The position numbers were made by a program, and so were the translations under genes. Below the pieces are notes generated by a model. The model was given only the letters and a program-made list of their open reading frames with translations. It ran no database searches and was not told the DNA's origin. 58,906 bases of DNA from Aphodosoma sp045631465 (GTDB taxonomy: Bacteria > Bacteroidota > Bacteroidia > Bacteroidales > Paludibacteraceae): the NCBI GenBank assembly GCA_045631465.1, contig JAZQUV010000049.1:1-58906 (forward strand), given 5' to 3'. Below are positions 8,710 through 17,688 of the stretch, piece by piece; within the stretch, counting starts at the first letter, position 1, and every line of letters begins with the position of its first letter.

Positions 8710-8744
8710 AAAATCCCCTTTCTTTTTTTTTGAAAGGGGATTTT
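8710..8744. terminator. Bidirectional hairpin terminator
   Basis: Arms AAAATCCCCTTTC and GAAAGGGGATTTT pair perfectly around a T-rich loop, with A and T runs outside. It separates the repressor-side DNA from the TPR operon and its leader. Confidence 0.75.
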
Positions 8745-8755
8745 ATGTTCATGAA

Positions 8756-8849
8756 TACACACTGTGAGTGGGTATTGTTTTTGACTGTTTGCTTGCTTGC
8801 AGGTTGCTTGAGGGTTGCTGTTGAGTAGTACACACTGTGAGTGGGTATT
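8756..8849. repeat. 21-base direct repeat pair
   Basis: TACACACTGTGAGTGGGTATT occurs at 8756-8776 and 8829-8849, 73 bases apart. The spacer contains a GCTTGCTTGCAGGTTGCTTG stretch. No gene is seen here. It may be a remnant of an insertion or duplication. Confidence 0.6.
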
Positions 8850-8854
8850 TACTA

Positions 8855-8957
8855 GTGAGGAATGAGGAATGAGGAATGACAGACCCCTCACCGCTTTGCG
8901 GAGCTCCCCTAACTCAGGGGAGCAGCGTTTTAGAGTGAGGAGTTAGGAGTTAGGAGA
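8855..8957. repeat. Heptamer arrays flanking an inverted two-hairpin element
   Basis: AATGAGG heptamers (8855-8880) and AGTTAGG heptamers (8934-8957) flank a reverse-oriented copy (8879-8927) of the two-hairpin element also found at 13988 and 43527. The remaining 8958-9237 is AT-rich, with 9-base TCTTTTCTG repeats at 9197-9227 and no gene. Confidence 0.65.
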
Positions 8958-9237
8958 AAATGCCAAATGGCTAACAGATAGATAATGAGTGGGTTGTGGG
9001 TTTGGAGTGTGTTTTTGGGTATTTGTAAGTGGTTGAATATCACAAAAAAGCCAATAAAGTCAAAAAAGTCAAAAAAGCCATCGTGTCTTTTTGAGAAAAT
9101 GATACTAAAAAAAATACGCGAACCTTATTAATAATATTTATATATAAGTATATTTTTATTTTTTTATAAAAAAGACACAAAAATATGCTTTGTCTTTTCT
9201 GTCTTTTCTGTCTTTTCTGTCTTTTTGCTATTACAAC

Positions 9238-9936
9238 TTAGTCTATTTGTATGCTACCCACAACGAGAGAAAGTGAACGGATTTCGTTTTTTTGTAGTTC
9301 GAATGGTTCGTATTCGGGATTATCAGAGATGCAAAGGATGCACTCTTCGTTATCTGACTTTTTGAGGCGTTTTACCATCGGCCCTTCCTCGGAGTCGATG
9401 ACATAAACTTTGCCCCACTGGATGTTTCGTGACTCACGAACACGACGGCATGCGAGGATGTCGCCACTATTGTATGTTGGTTGCATCGACTTGCCTGTTG
9501 CTCGAATCAAAAACTCTGCGCCTGCTTCAACAAGGTAGGGCACAACTACGTGTTCGCAATCGTCGAGATTGACACCATCGACATCGACGCCATTCCAACC
9601 TGCTACAGCCGAAATTGGCAGAAGTGGCAATGTGTTGTCTTTTCTTGTGCAGTATTTGTCGACATCTGCCATTGTTTCAATTTCGACTATCGGGTCGTTT
9701 TTTTCCATAAATCCTTCGCCCAACATTATCCATTCGAGCGAGATTTGTTGATAGTTTTGCACAAGTCGAGCTACAATTTCCGTGGTAAGCCTCAATCTGC
9801 CAGAGAGTATTTCGGATAATTTCGTAGGAGTTATAAACAATTTATTCGAAATTTCGAATTTTGTTTTAGCATAGCCCTTTTCAAGTAGCCATAAAATGGC
9901 CTCATTGAACCTCTTGTTTATCAAATCTTTATCCAT
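9238..9936 (-). CDS. Phage-type repressor, S24 (LexA/CI-like) autoprotease
   Basis: A 232-aa protein with an N-terminal helix-turn-helix (about residues 20-62, with ITPTKLSEILSGR as recognition helix region) and a C-terminal S24 domain. The cleavage site is Ala112-Gly113 (AVAG), and the catalytic pair is Ser150 (GKSMQP) and Lys189 (PMVKRL). Such repressors hold a prophage silent and cut themselves after DNA damage through RecA. The start is set at 9936 (MDKDLINKR), since the upstream in-frame codons lie within the operator-like region. It is divergent from the Gam-like gene, the classic layout of a lysogeny switch. No integrase or transposase is seen in the window. Confidence 0.85.
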   Translation of the reverse strand: MDKDLINKRFNEAILWLLEKGYAKTKFEISNKLFITPTKLSEILSGRLRLTTEIVARLVQNYQQISLEWIMLGEGFMEKNDPIVEIETMADVDKYCTRKDNTLPLLPISAVAGWNGVDVDGVNLDDCEHVVVPYLVEAGAEFLIRATGKSMQPTYNSGDILACRRVRESRNIQWGKVYVIDSEEGPMVKRLKKSDNEECILCISDNPEYEPFELQKNEIRSLSLVVGSIQID

Positions 9937-9972
9937 GATTTTGAAAAATAGTTGAAAATTCGAGTTTAAAAA

Positions 9973-10008
9973 ATTTGGTAGATATTCGAATTGTTTCGTA
10001 ACTTTGCA
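9973..10008 (+). promoter_or_regulatory. Promoter for the Gam-like/DUF3987 gene run, with operator-like repeats
   Basis: TTTG, a 21-base spacer and TAACTTTG give a full Bacteroidetes promoter on the plus strand. It lies directly upstream of the repressor start, in a region with repeated TTCGAA/TTCGGA half-sites (about 9957-10075) that could be repressor operators. On the other strand a TAACTTTG box near 10054-10061 could serve the repressor. Confidence 0.55.
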
Positions 10009-10114
10009 TCGTAAAAATACGAAGCAAAATTCTTGCTTTTTCGGAATTTTCGGCAAAGTTAGTATTTTTCTTCGGAATATCAGTGATAAATTAACTTTAT
10101 TTAACTAATATTTC

Positions 10115-10242
10115 CAAGACAGGAAGACAAGATGACAAGAAAAACCTCCCACAAATGACACAAATAATCACTAATTTATTTTTGTGTTAATTCGTGCAAT
10201 TTGTGGGCAAAACAAAAAATCATGTTCTCATGTCTTCATGTC
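10115..10242. repeat. Octamer arrays in inverted orientation around a 9-base array
   Basis: GACAAGAA-type units (10115-10142) and inverted CATGTCTT units (10221-10242) enclose a 9-base unit pair (ATTCGTGCAATTTGTGGG, about 10190-10207). The array ends 19 bases before the Gam-like start codon. Confidence 0.6.
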
Positions 10243-10261
10243 CCCCCAAATTAAAATCATT

Positions 10262-10774
10262 ATGAGTACTAAGAAAGTAAAATCTATTGCGGACATCGAA
10301 AGTCCAGAGCAACGTGAAATTGCCGTTGCTGTTGCTAACTACGCTTTAAAAGCTGCTGCTTTGACGCAGGGAAATGTGTCGCTCAATCAAGAACTTGTGG
10401 AAACACGCGACCGACATGAAGCTGAACTAAAAAACCTGAAACCTGACCGTGATAATGCGCTCTCGGAAGTGCAAAAACTTGCAGAAGCCAATCGTAAAAA
10501 ACTGTTTATGCGCACCAAATGCCTACGCACCTCGTTCGGAATCGTTGGTTTTCGTAAAAAACGAATGACTTTTTCGCTCAAAACTGGCGAAACGACAGAG
10601 ACGGTGCTTCAAAAACTAAAAGCGAGGAGGCCTGACTTGGTGGTTACGAAAGAGGTGGTGTCGAAAAATAGACTCTATGCGGCGCGCAACGATGAGGGAT
10701 TTCGTCAACTGATGGATGAGGTGGGAATCCAAATCAACGAGGATGAAAATTTCTATGTAAAATTGAATGATTGA
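10262..10774 (+). CDS. Mu Gam-like host-nuclease inhibitor
   Basis: A 170-aa protein of the phage Mu Gam family, which binds double-stranded DNA ends and shields them from host exonucleases such as RecBCD; it is homologous to bacterial Ku. A coiled coil occupies roughly residues 45-85, followed by the family region with FGIVGFRKKRMTFSL and a C-terminal EVGIQINEDENFYVK. The start at 10262 (MSTKKVKS) is preferred; the 26 upstream in-frame codons fall in the repeat array and are not conserved-looking. It is the first rightward gene from the switch. A Gam gene beside an island of nuclease-helicases is noteworthy, since both act on DNA ends. Confidence 0.8.
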   Translation: MSTKKVKSIADIESPEQREIAVAVANYALKAAALTQGNVSLNQELVETRDRHEAELKNLKPDRDNALSEVQKLAEANRKKLFMRTKCLRTSFGIVGFRKKRMTFSLKTGETTETVLQKLKARRPDLVVTKEVVSKNRLYAARNDEGFRQLMDEVGIQINEDENFYVKLND

Positions 10775-11058
10775 TTATTCAGACAGGAGTAATTTTTAAG
10801 ACAGAATGACAAAAGGACATAATTTTTAATATTCTTTACATATGCTGGTGTTCGCCCCCGTTGGGGACGAAGGAGTAGAGGGGTGATTCACTATCCGCAG
10901 GTTCCTTCGTTGCACTCAGTCACCAGCGGTTAAGTATGATTAGCCCCCTTCGGGGACTTTTTAAGGCAATGCTCGGAGTGCCATTCGGCATTAAAAAACT
11001 TTTTATCACCTTCGGTTCAAAGACCGTTGGTTCAATTTTCAACTTTCAACTTTTTTTT
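10775..11058. repeat. Repeat-rich spacer before DUF3987
   Basis: Contains an octamer array (about 10790-10825), GC-rich hairpins around 10855-10935 (CCCCCGTTGGGG, CGAAGGA/TCCTTCG) and TTTCAAC heptamers at 11036-11051 just before the DUF3987 start. No gene is supported; the in-frame upstream extension of DUF3987 runs through these repeats. Confidence 0.5.
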
Positions 11059-12357
11059 ATGGTTTTTGCTAAAAAATGGGAGGGGATGCTTTCCCCGATA
11101 ATGAATAGAATTTTGCACAACTCTAAATCGGATGCCGATGCTGATATGATGCTTCTCTCGGCTATGACCTCGATGTCGGCTTGTTTGCCCAATGTGCAGG
11201 GCTTGTATGACAACCGTGTTGTTTACCCCAATCTTTTCCTATTTATCTCTGCGCCTGCATCGGCTGGTAAGGGGCGGTTGATGATGGCAAAAAAGATTGT
11301 TGAGCCGATTCATCGCGAATTGCGCCAGGCATACAACGATGAACTTGCCCAATTTCAACAAGAGATGGAGGAAAAGGGTAAAACGATAAATGTGGATGTG
11401 AAAGTGCCTCAAACTATGCTGTTTATGCCAGCCAACTCGTCGGCAACTGCGCTCTACCAAACGCTCCACGACTGTGGTGGTTCGGGCTTAATCTTCGAAA
11501 CTGAAGCCGATACGCTCGCCACCTCGCTGAAATCGGACTATGGCAATTTCTCTGACGGATTGCGCAAGGCATTCCACCACGAGGCGATTTCGTACAATAG
11601 ACGGAAAGAGCGTGAGTATGTGGAGATTCAAAATCCGAGACTTTCGGTGGTGTTGGCAGGTACGCCACGACAGATTCGCAATCTCATTCCTGATGCCGAA
11701 AATGGTTTGTTCTCGCGATTTATTATGTATCGCGCCGAGATTAAAATGGAGTGGAACAATGTGTTTGCCAAGCGGTCGATGTCTGACGATGAATATTACA
11801 GCGCATTAGGCTCAGAATTTTATATGCTCTATAGCAGATTGAAAGGGCTCGACTACAAAATGGAGTTTGTGCTAACGGATGACCAGCAGAGGCAATTCAA
11901 CGAACTCTTTGAAAAATGGCAGATGGAGGTAACCGACGAGCATGGCGTGGGTATTACACCTTCGGTGCGACGTATGGGCTTGATAGCCTAGCGGATGGCA
12001 ATGATAATGTCGGTGCTGAGGCTCGACCCACGTGGCACGATGCCCACGACCTTGGAGTGCAACGATACGGATTTTGGTTTTGCGCTCGACACGGTGGATA
12101 TATTGCTTGGGCATGTGGCTGATATATATGCCGAATTGCCATCGATAGAGGAAGAAGAAGAAACTGAAGAGATGACACAGATAGAAATGAATTTTTTGAA
12201 CTCGTTGCCAGAGGAGTTTGATAATCAAACATATTCAAAAAAGGCAATAGATTTGTTTATCTCGAAACGAACAGCACAAAGATATGTGCAAAATTTTATA
12301 AAATTGAAAAAAGTAACTAAAATAAAGCATAATAAATATGAGAAAAGTAAAGTTTGA
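11059..12357 (+). pseudogene. DUF3987 protein interrupted by an in-frame amber codon
   Basis: One reading frame runs from the ATG at 11059 to 12357 but contains a TAG at 11989-11991. The first 310 codons carry the DUF3987 domain with a P-loop-like motif (APASAGKG, about residues 75-82), a family seen with primases of mobile elements. Immediately past the TAG the same frame continues with RMAMIMSVLRL, where intact family members continue without a break, and ends in a winged-helix-like segment (KKAIDLFISKRTAQRYVQNF). There is no frameshift. Either this is a nonsense mutation or the codon is read through. The C-terminal part overlaps the next gene by 20 bases. Confidence 0.8.
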
Positions 12358-12859
12358 AAATCGTTATGGTCAGTTTCAGGCCGTAATCAACGAAACAAAG
12401 AAGCAGTTTCGCCAAGTAGAAAAGAACCTCATGAATTATCTTGACACTCACTATCCACAAGCAAAAGTGGTGGGTATTGAACCTTTGATGTCAGGCGATG
12501 GGATGTTTCGTGTGATGCTCGACATTGGCGTTTCGTTCGACTACAAACCTAAATACCAAATCGGCGAAGTGCTCGAAGTGATTGGCACTCGTGGCAAAGT
12601 GAAAATCAAAATCACTGGCATCTACATTCAACGCCTCTGCAATGCAAATGTCGAACAAGTGCTTAACGAAGGGTTTGCTATCACTCGTAAAGATGGCTAC
12701 CGACAATATTGTTACTACGATAGAGAAGAAAAAGCTTTTTGTTATTATCGTTCGCATCACCAATGCCTTATCTCTTTTCTCTATCGCACCCTGGATGTAG
12801 AAACCGTGTTGAATAATCCATATAGCGTGGTGTATGAATTTACAATGCATAATGCATAA
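12338..12859 (+). CDS. ASCH-like domain phage protein
   Basis: A 173-aa protein. Residues 75-125 (QIGEVLEVIGTRGKVKIKI, then GIYIQRLCNANVEQVLNEGF) and the end segment LNNPYSVVYEF match the general pattern of small ASCH-like proteins in phages, a PUA-related fold thought to bind RNA or modified nucleotides. The first 70 residues are unassigned. The gene starts inside the end of the DUF3987 frame, suggesting coupling. Its last codons (MHNA, stop) are made by an AATGCAT heptamer array (12845-12860). ASCH assignment is by eye and moderate. Confidence 0.55.
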   Translation: MRKVKFENRYGQFQAVINETKKQFRQVEKNLMNYLDTHYPQAKVVGIEPLMSGDGMFRVMLDIGVSFDYKPKYQIGEVLEVIGTRGKVKIKITGIYIQRLCNANVEQVLNEGFAITRKDGYRQYCYYDREEKAFCYYRSHHQCLISFLYRTLDVETVLNNPYSVVYEFTMHNA

Positions 12860-12898
12860 TTTTCAACTTTCAAATTTCAACTTTCAACTTTCAACTCC
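12845..12898. repeat. AATGCAT and TTTCAAC heptamer arrays
   Basis: AATGCAT units (12845-12860) provide the stop codon of the ASCH-like gene. TTTCAAC units follow (12861-12896) and end 4 bases before the VirE_N start. Confidence 0.75.
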
Positions 12899-12901
12899 CT
12901 T

Positions 12902-13846
12902 ATGATAAGTTTTTTTCGTGCGCCTATCAGAAACACTACACCGCAGGCGCAGGTGTCAGTAATCCAAGTTTATAAGTATATAACCGGCAACTATGCCAAA
13001 CTCGCAACCGAGCGTCTGCGCTCGATTGCCGATCACCATGAGGCTCGTCGCTACAAATCAGAGATGCTGGACTATGTAACTTTTTCGGGTTGTTTCAGCT
13101 CGCGTCGCACTGGTGGATTGATTGAACACTCAGGCTTCCTCTGCTTCGATATCGACAAAATCGAAAGCGAAAGGCGTTTGCAAGAAATTAAATCTCTACT
13201 GATAAATGATGAAGAATTGCACACGGTGCTCTGCTTCCGCTCGCCATCGGGCAACGGACTGAAATGGGTGGTGGAAGTACCAGATAGAGTTTGGCTACGC
13301 CAAACAGAGAGTACAGATAACAGATTACAGATTACAGATGTGATTGTGAAAAATCATCGAGTGTTGTACGAACGGATTAGGGGGTATTTGTTTGACCAAT
13401 ATGGTATAGAGACTGACCATACATCCGACATTGCTCGCCCTTGCTATTTAGGATACGACGACGATGCTTTCTACGACGAACCAACCTTCCACGCCAACCC
13501 AGCGCATCCGTTTTTATTAATGAGAAATGAGGAGTTAGGAGTGAGGAGTGACAGATCTCTCACCCCTAACAGTAAAATGGGGCTATATGATGATACAGAG
13601 GTGTTGGTTCGCGCAATCGAAAAACAGCGCATCGACATCACCTCTGACTATCACAATTGGATACGGATAGCCTTTGCCATTGCCTCGAAGCATGGCATCT
13701 CAGGCGAGGAGTATTTCCATCGCATCAGTCAGTTCCACCCATCCTACGACCCCAAAGAAGCCCACAAAGTATATCAATCCTGCCTCCGAAACAACAGTGG
13801 AGTAGTCACCATCGCAACGATAGTTTACTTAATTCATAATGCATAA
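12902..13846 (+). CDS. VirE_N (BT4734-like) and PriCT primase-associated protein
   Basis: A 314-aa protein. Residues 15-180 form the BT4734/VirE N-terminal-like domain (GGLIEHSGFLCFDIDKI; FRSPSGNGLKWVVEVP), related to archaeo-eukaryotic-type primase folds. Residues 230-312 form a PriCT-type helical domain (DYHNWIRIAFAIASKHG). In related Bacteroidales proteins these regions are often fused to DUF3987, here encoded two genes upstream. Two low-complexity inserts are encoded by tandem heptamers: residues about 135-146 (ACAGATT units) and about 206-222 (GAGTTAG/GAGTGAG units). Both sit at domain edges, so the frame stays open. The end (IHNA, stop) comes from another AATGCAT array. Probably replication or priming of the element. 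Confidence 0.75.
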   Translation: MISFFRAPIRNTTPQAQVSVIQVYKYITGNYAKLATERLRSIADHHEARRYKSEMLDYVTFSGCFSSRRTGGLIEHSGFLCFDIDKIESERRLQEIKSLLINDEELHTVLCFRSPSGNGLKWVVEVPDRVWLRQTESTDNRLQITDVIVKNHRVLYERIRGYLFDQYGIETDHTSDIARPCYLGYDDDAFYDEPTFHANPAHPFLLMRNEELGVRSDRSLTPNSKMGLYDDTEVLVRAIEKQRIDITSDYHNWIRIAFAIASKHGISGEEYFHRISQFHPSYDPKEAHKVYQSCLRNNSGVVTIATIVYLIHNA

Positions 13847-14088
13847 TTTAACCCCTCCGCCTTGCAGGCACTTTGACTTCGTCTTCCTCCTCCTTGCAAG
13901 ACATAATGCAAATAAATTTGCCTTCTGTACTTGCTGCGTTCGTCGGTTCCCCTATAAACAGGGGAGGAGTTATAAAATGCACCATACCCCAAAAGCTGTC
14001 CCCCTGAGTTAGGGGGACGAGAGCTTGCTCGGAGGGGATCTGTAACTACTAACTCCTCACTCCTAACTAAAAAAAACTCCTAACTATT
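13847..14088. repeat. Repeat-rich spacer with two-hairpin element, copy 2
   Basis: Contains GC-rich hairpins (CCCCTATAAACAGGGG near 13950), then the two-hairpin element at 13988-14043 (CCCCTGAGTTAGGGG followed by GAGCTTGCTC), then CTCCTAACT heptamers at 14046-14083, 5 bases before the DUF4248 start. No gene. Confidence 0.65.
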
Positions 14089-14280
14089 ATGAAACGTGTA
14101 TACAAATCCGATTTAGCTCGTGCAGCAGGGGTATCTACTTCTACAATGCAGCGATGGTGTCGTGAGCATCAGGAGAACCTCTCGCGCCTCTTTACGCCCC
14201 CTAGGGCAAAAATTTTGCACCCACTGGCTGTGCGATATTTGTGTGAACATTATTGCATAGACTTGCCGGATAAGAAATGA
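14089..14280 (+). CDS. DUF4248 small helix-turn-helix protein
   Basis: A 63-aa basic protein beginning with a helix-turn-helix pattern (YKSDLARAAGVSTSTMQRWCREH) and ending with the family-type HPLAVRYLCEHYCIDL. DUF4248 proteins regularly accompany DUF3987, VirE_N and Amidase_3 genes in Bacteroidales, as here. Probably a DNA-binding regulator of the module. It is the last rightward gene before the core gap gene and is followed after 10 bases by a strong terminator. Confidence 0.8.
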   Translation: MKRVYKSDLARAAGVSTSTMQRWCREHQENLSRLFTPPRAKILHPLAVRYLCEHYCIDLPDKK

Positions 14281-14290
14281 TGCATCATAA

Positions 14291-14327
14291 ACAAAAGGCT
14301 ACCTTTGGTTGAAAGGTAGCCTTTTGT
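14291..14327. terminator. Strong bidirectional terminator between DUF4248 and gap
   Basis: Arms of 16 bases (ACAAAAGGCTACCTTT and AAAGGTAGCCTTTTGT) pair perfectly around GGTTG. It serves the rightward phage-like run and the leftward gap gene, and marks the accessory/core border. Confidence 0.85.
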
Positions 14328-14348
14328 TTGTGTTATAATGAAATGGGT

Positions 14349-15347
<999 letters not shown>

Positions 15348-15400
15348 AGTTTTGTTATTTTAAAGTGTTAATAAATTGCTGTGTTTTTGTCTTTGAACTG

Positions 15401-15408
15401 CAAAGTTA
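15401..15408 (-). promoter_or_regulatory. -7 box of gap
   Basis: TAACTTTG on the minus strand, 54 bases upstream of the gap start. No convincing TTTG at -33. Confidence 0.45.
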
Positions 15409-15559
15409 CAAAAAAATATTATATGTTGTTGCTTTTTTTTGAAAAAATGTTGTTTTGTTTTGTGTTGGGCTTTTTTTTATTATTGTTGTGTTGTTTTATG
15501 GGTGGGGGTTATTGTATTTTTTTGTATTTTTTTTGGTGTGTTTTTGTTTTGCTTTTGGG

Positions 15560-17227
15560 TTAGAATAGGCCGATGATTTTGTTGTCGATGACATCCATTC
15601 CGCTTGATGCTGGTTGTTTTGGGAGGCCTGGCATGGTCATGATGTCGCCCATGAGGGCAACGATGAAGCCTGCGCCGATGGATGGTTTGAACTCGCGAAC
15701 GGTGACGGTGAAGTTGTGTGGGCGTCCGAGGAGTGATGCGTTGTCGGAGAGTGAGTATTGGGTTTTGGCAACGCATATTGGGAGTTTGTCCCATCCGTTT
15801 TCTTCGAATGTTTTGATTTGTTTGTTGGCAGATGGAGAGTATTCTACGCCGTCGGCTCCATAGATTTCGCGTGCGATGATGTTCATTTTTTCTTTGATTG
15901 GGAGGTTGATGTCGTAGAGGTGGTGGAAGTGGTTGGCTCCATCGTTTTGTTCTATTTTGCGTATTACTTTGTGTGCTAGGTCTTCGCCTCCTTCGCCTCC
16001 TTTTGCCCACACTTCGGTGAGGCTGATTTCGTGGCAATTGGCTTCTGCCCAATTGAGTAGGGTGTTGATTTCGTCGTCGGTGTCGTTGACGAATCGGTTG
16101 ATGGCGATGACGTATGGCACGTTGAATTTGCGTACGTTTTCGATGTGTTTGTTGAGGTTTTCGATGCCTTGGAGTAGTGCGTCGATATTTTCTTTATTGA
16201 GGTCGGCTTTGGCTACGCCTCCATGCATTTTGAGTGCGCGGATTGTGGCTACGATGACTACGCAACTTGGAGCAAATCCTGCATAACGTGCTTTGATGTC
16301 CATGAATTTTTCGGCTCCGAGGTCGGCACCGAAACCTGCTTCGGTGATGACGTAGTCGGCTAGGCGGCGTGCCATTTGTGTGGCAATGACCGAGTTGCAA
16401 CCATGAGCGATGTTGGCAAATGGGCCTCCGTGGATGAATGCTGGGTTGCCTTCGAGGGTTTGAACCATATTAGGTTTGATAGCATCGCGCATGATCATGG
16501 CTACGGCACCAACGCAACCAAGTTCGGCCATGGTGACGGGGGTTTTGTCGTAGCGATAGGCGATGATGCATTTGCCGAGGCGAGCTTTGAAATCGTCCAT
16601 ATCGGTGGCGAGGCATAGGATGGCCATGATTTCGGATGCTACGGTGATGTCGAAATGGTCTTCGCGTGGGATGCCTTGTAGAGGTCCGCCAAGACCTACG
16701 GTGATGTTGCGCAATGAGCGGTCGTTCATGTCCATGCAACGGTGCCAAACGATGCGTGTTGGATTGATGTTGAGTTGGTTGCCTTGATAGATGTGGTTGT
16801 CGATGAGGGCAGCCACGAGGTTGTTGGCTGTGGTGATTGCGTGGAGGTCGCCTGTGAAGTGGAGGTTGATGTCTTCCATAGGGATGACTTGTGCATAACC
16901 ACCACCTGCAGCGCCACCTTTGACTCCCATCACGGGACCGAGGGATGGTTCGCGTAGGGCAACTAGAGTTTGATGTCCAAGGCGATTCATAGCATCGGTT
17001 AGACCGATTGTGACGGTAGATTTGCCTTCGCCAGCAGGGGTAGGGTTGATGGCTGTGACGAGGATGACTTTGCCTTGCTTGTTGAATCGATGGTCGATAG
17101 CATCGAGGCGTACTTTGCATTTATATGGTCCGTAGTATTCGATATCTTCGGGAGATAGGCCTACTTTGTTGGCGATATGTTTAATTTTCTCGGGTTGTGA
17201 TGCTTGTGCAATTTCTAGGTCTGTCAT
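15560..17227 (-). CDS. fhs: Formate--tetrahydrofolate ligase
   Basis: A 555-aa enzyme that makes 10-formyl-tetrahydrofolate from formate, THF and ATP, feeding purine and one-carbon metabolism. The nucleotide-binding motif PTPAGEGKST lies at 62-71, with the family segments GAAGGGYAQVIPM and PDIMTMPGLPK-like end (GDIMTMPGLPK). The start at 17227 (MTDLEIAQ) gives the normal family length; 28 upstream in-frame codons run into a palindromic repeat and are excluded. Long open frames on the opposite strand within this gene are shadows of its codon bias. Confidence 0.95.
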   Translation of the reverse strand: MTDLEIAQASQPEKIKHIANKVGLSPEDIEYYGPYKCKVRLDAIDHRFNKQGKVILVTAINPTPAGEGKSTVTIGLTDAMNRLGHQTLVALREPSLGPVMGVKGGAAGGGYAQVIPMEDINLHFTGDLHAITTANNLVAALIDNHIYQGNQLNINPTRIVWHRCMDMNDRSLRNITVGLGGPLQGIPREDHFDITVASEIMAILCLATDMDDFKARLGKCIIAYRYDKTPVTMAELGCVGAVAMIMRDAIKPNMVQTLEGNPAFIHGGPFANIAHGCNSVIATQMARRLADYVITEAGFGADLGAEKFMDIKARYAGFAPSCVVIVATIRALKMHGGVAKADLNKENIDALLQGIENLNKHIENVRKFNVPYVIAINRFVNDTDDEINTLLNWAEANCHEISLTEVWAKGGEGGEDLAHKVIRKIEQNDGANHFHHLYDINLPIKEKMNIIAREIYGADGVEYSPSANKQIKTFEENGWDKLPICVAKTQYSLSDNASLLGRPHNFTVTVREFKPSIGAGFIVALMGDIMTMPGLPKQPASSGMDVIDNKIIGLF

Positions 17228-17688
17228 AATAAAATTTAATGTTAAGAGGTGTAGGGACACGGCATGCCGTGTCAGATTTTTTTTTTCTTTGTTACTTTTG
17301 TCATTGCCCAAAAGTAACCAAAAGGCTAGAGCTGTGCCTAAAAAGCTAAAAAATTAATATAAATCCTACTCCGATTGAAACTCGGGCAAACAGGATGCTT
17401 CTTCAAAGATTTGCATATGCTCGTAATTATGGCACTTCGATTTAGGACAAAGTAACCTCGCCAGAAATCGTCGTTGACGGATTTATCTCAATTTTTCTTG
17501 ACGCTTTTTACGCAAGGCTCGATTGCCATGCGGCGTTTACGTGCGCTTTTAAGGCAAGGCACATTTAACCATCCGGATTTTATTAAAATACCAATTCTCA
17601 TTACTCCCTTCGGTCGTGATTTTTGCTACGCTCAGCATATCTTAAGCGAGCTTAGCTCTGCCCTCGCTTATCGCAAAAATTCCTCATT
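17228..17688. repeat. Composite of interspersed repeats, no gene
   Basis: Contains a perfect 18-base palindrome GACACGGCATGCCGTGTC (17256-17273), a hairpin GTTACTTTTG/CAAAAGTAAC (about 17291-17318), an unassigned stretch, and copy 2 of the ~60-base palindromic element (17618-17681), flanked by CTCATT-like units. The stretch reads like several repetitive elements stacked between fhs and the barrel gene. Confidence 0.6.

Noticed and set aside
8651..8891. Two overlapping small open frames with NTHSQCV motifs
   Set aside because: The repeated motif comes from the 21-base direct repeat and heptamer arrays, not from a gene.
11995..12357. Separate 120-codon gene starting at the ATG after the amber codon
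   Set aside because: It has no ribosome-binding context of its own and continues DUF3987 family sequence in the same frame, so it is treated as the rest of the interrupted gene.
15480..17120. Long open frames antisense to and overlapping fhs
   Set aside because: Arg/His/Pro-rich translations produced by the strong codon bias of fhs; no protein-like pattern.
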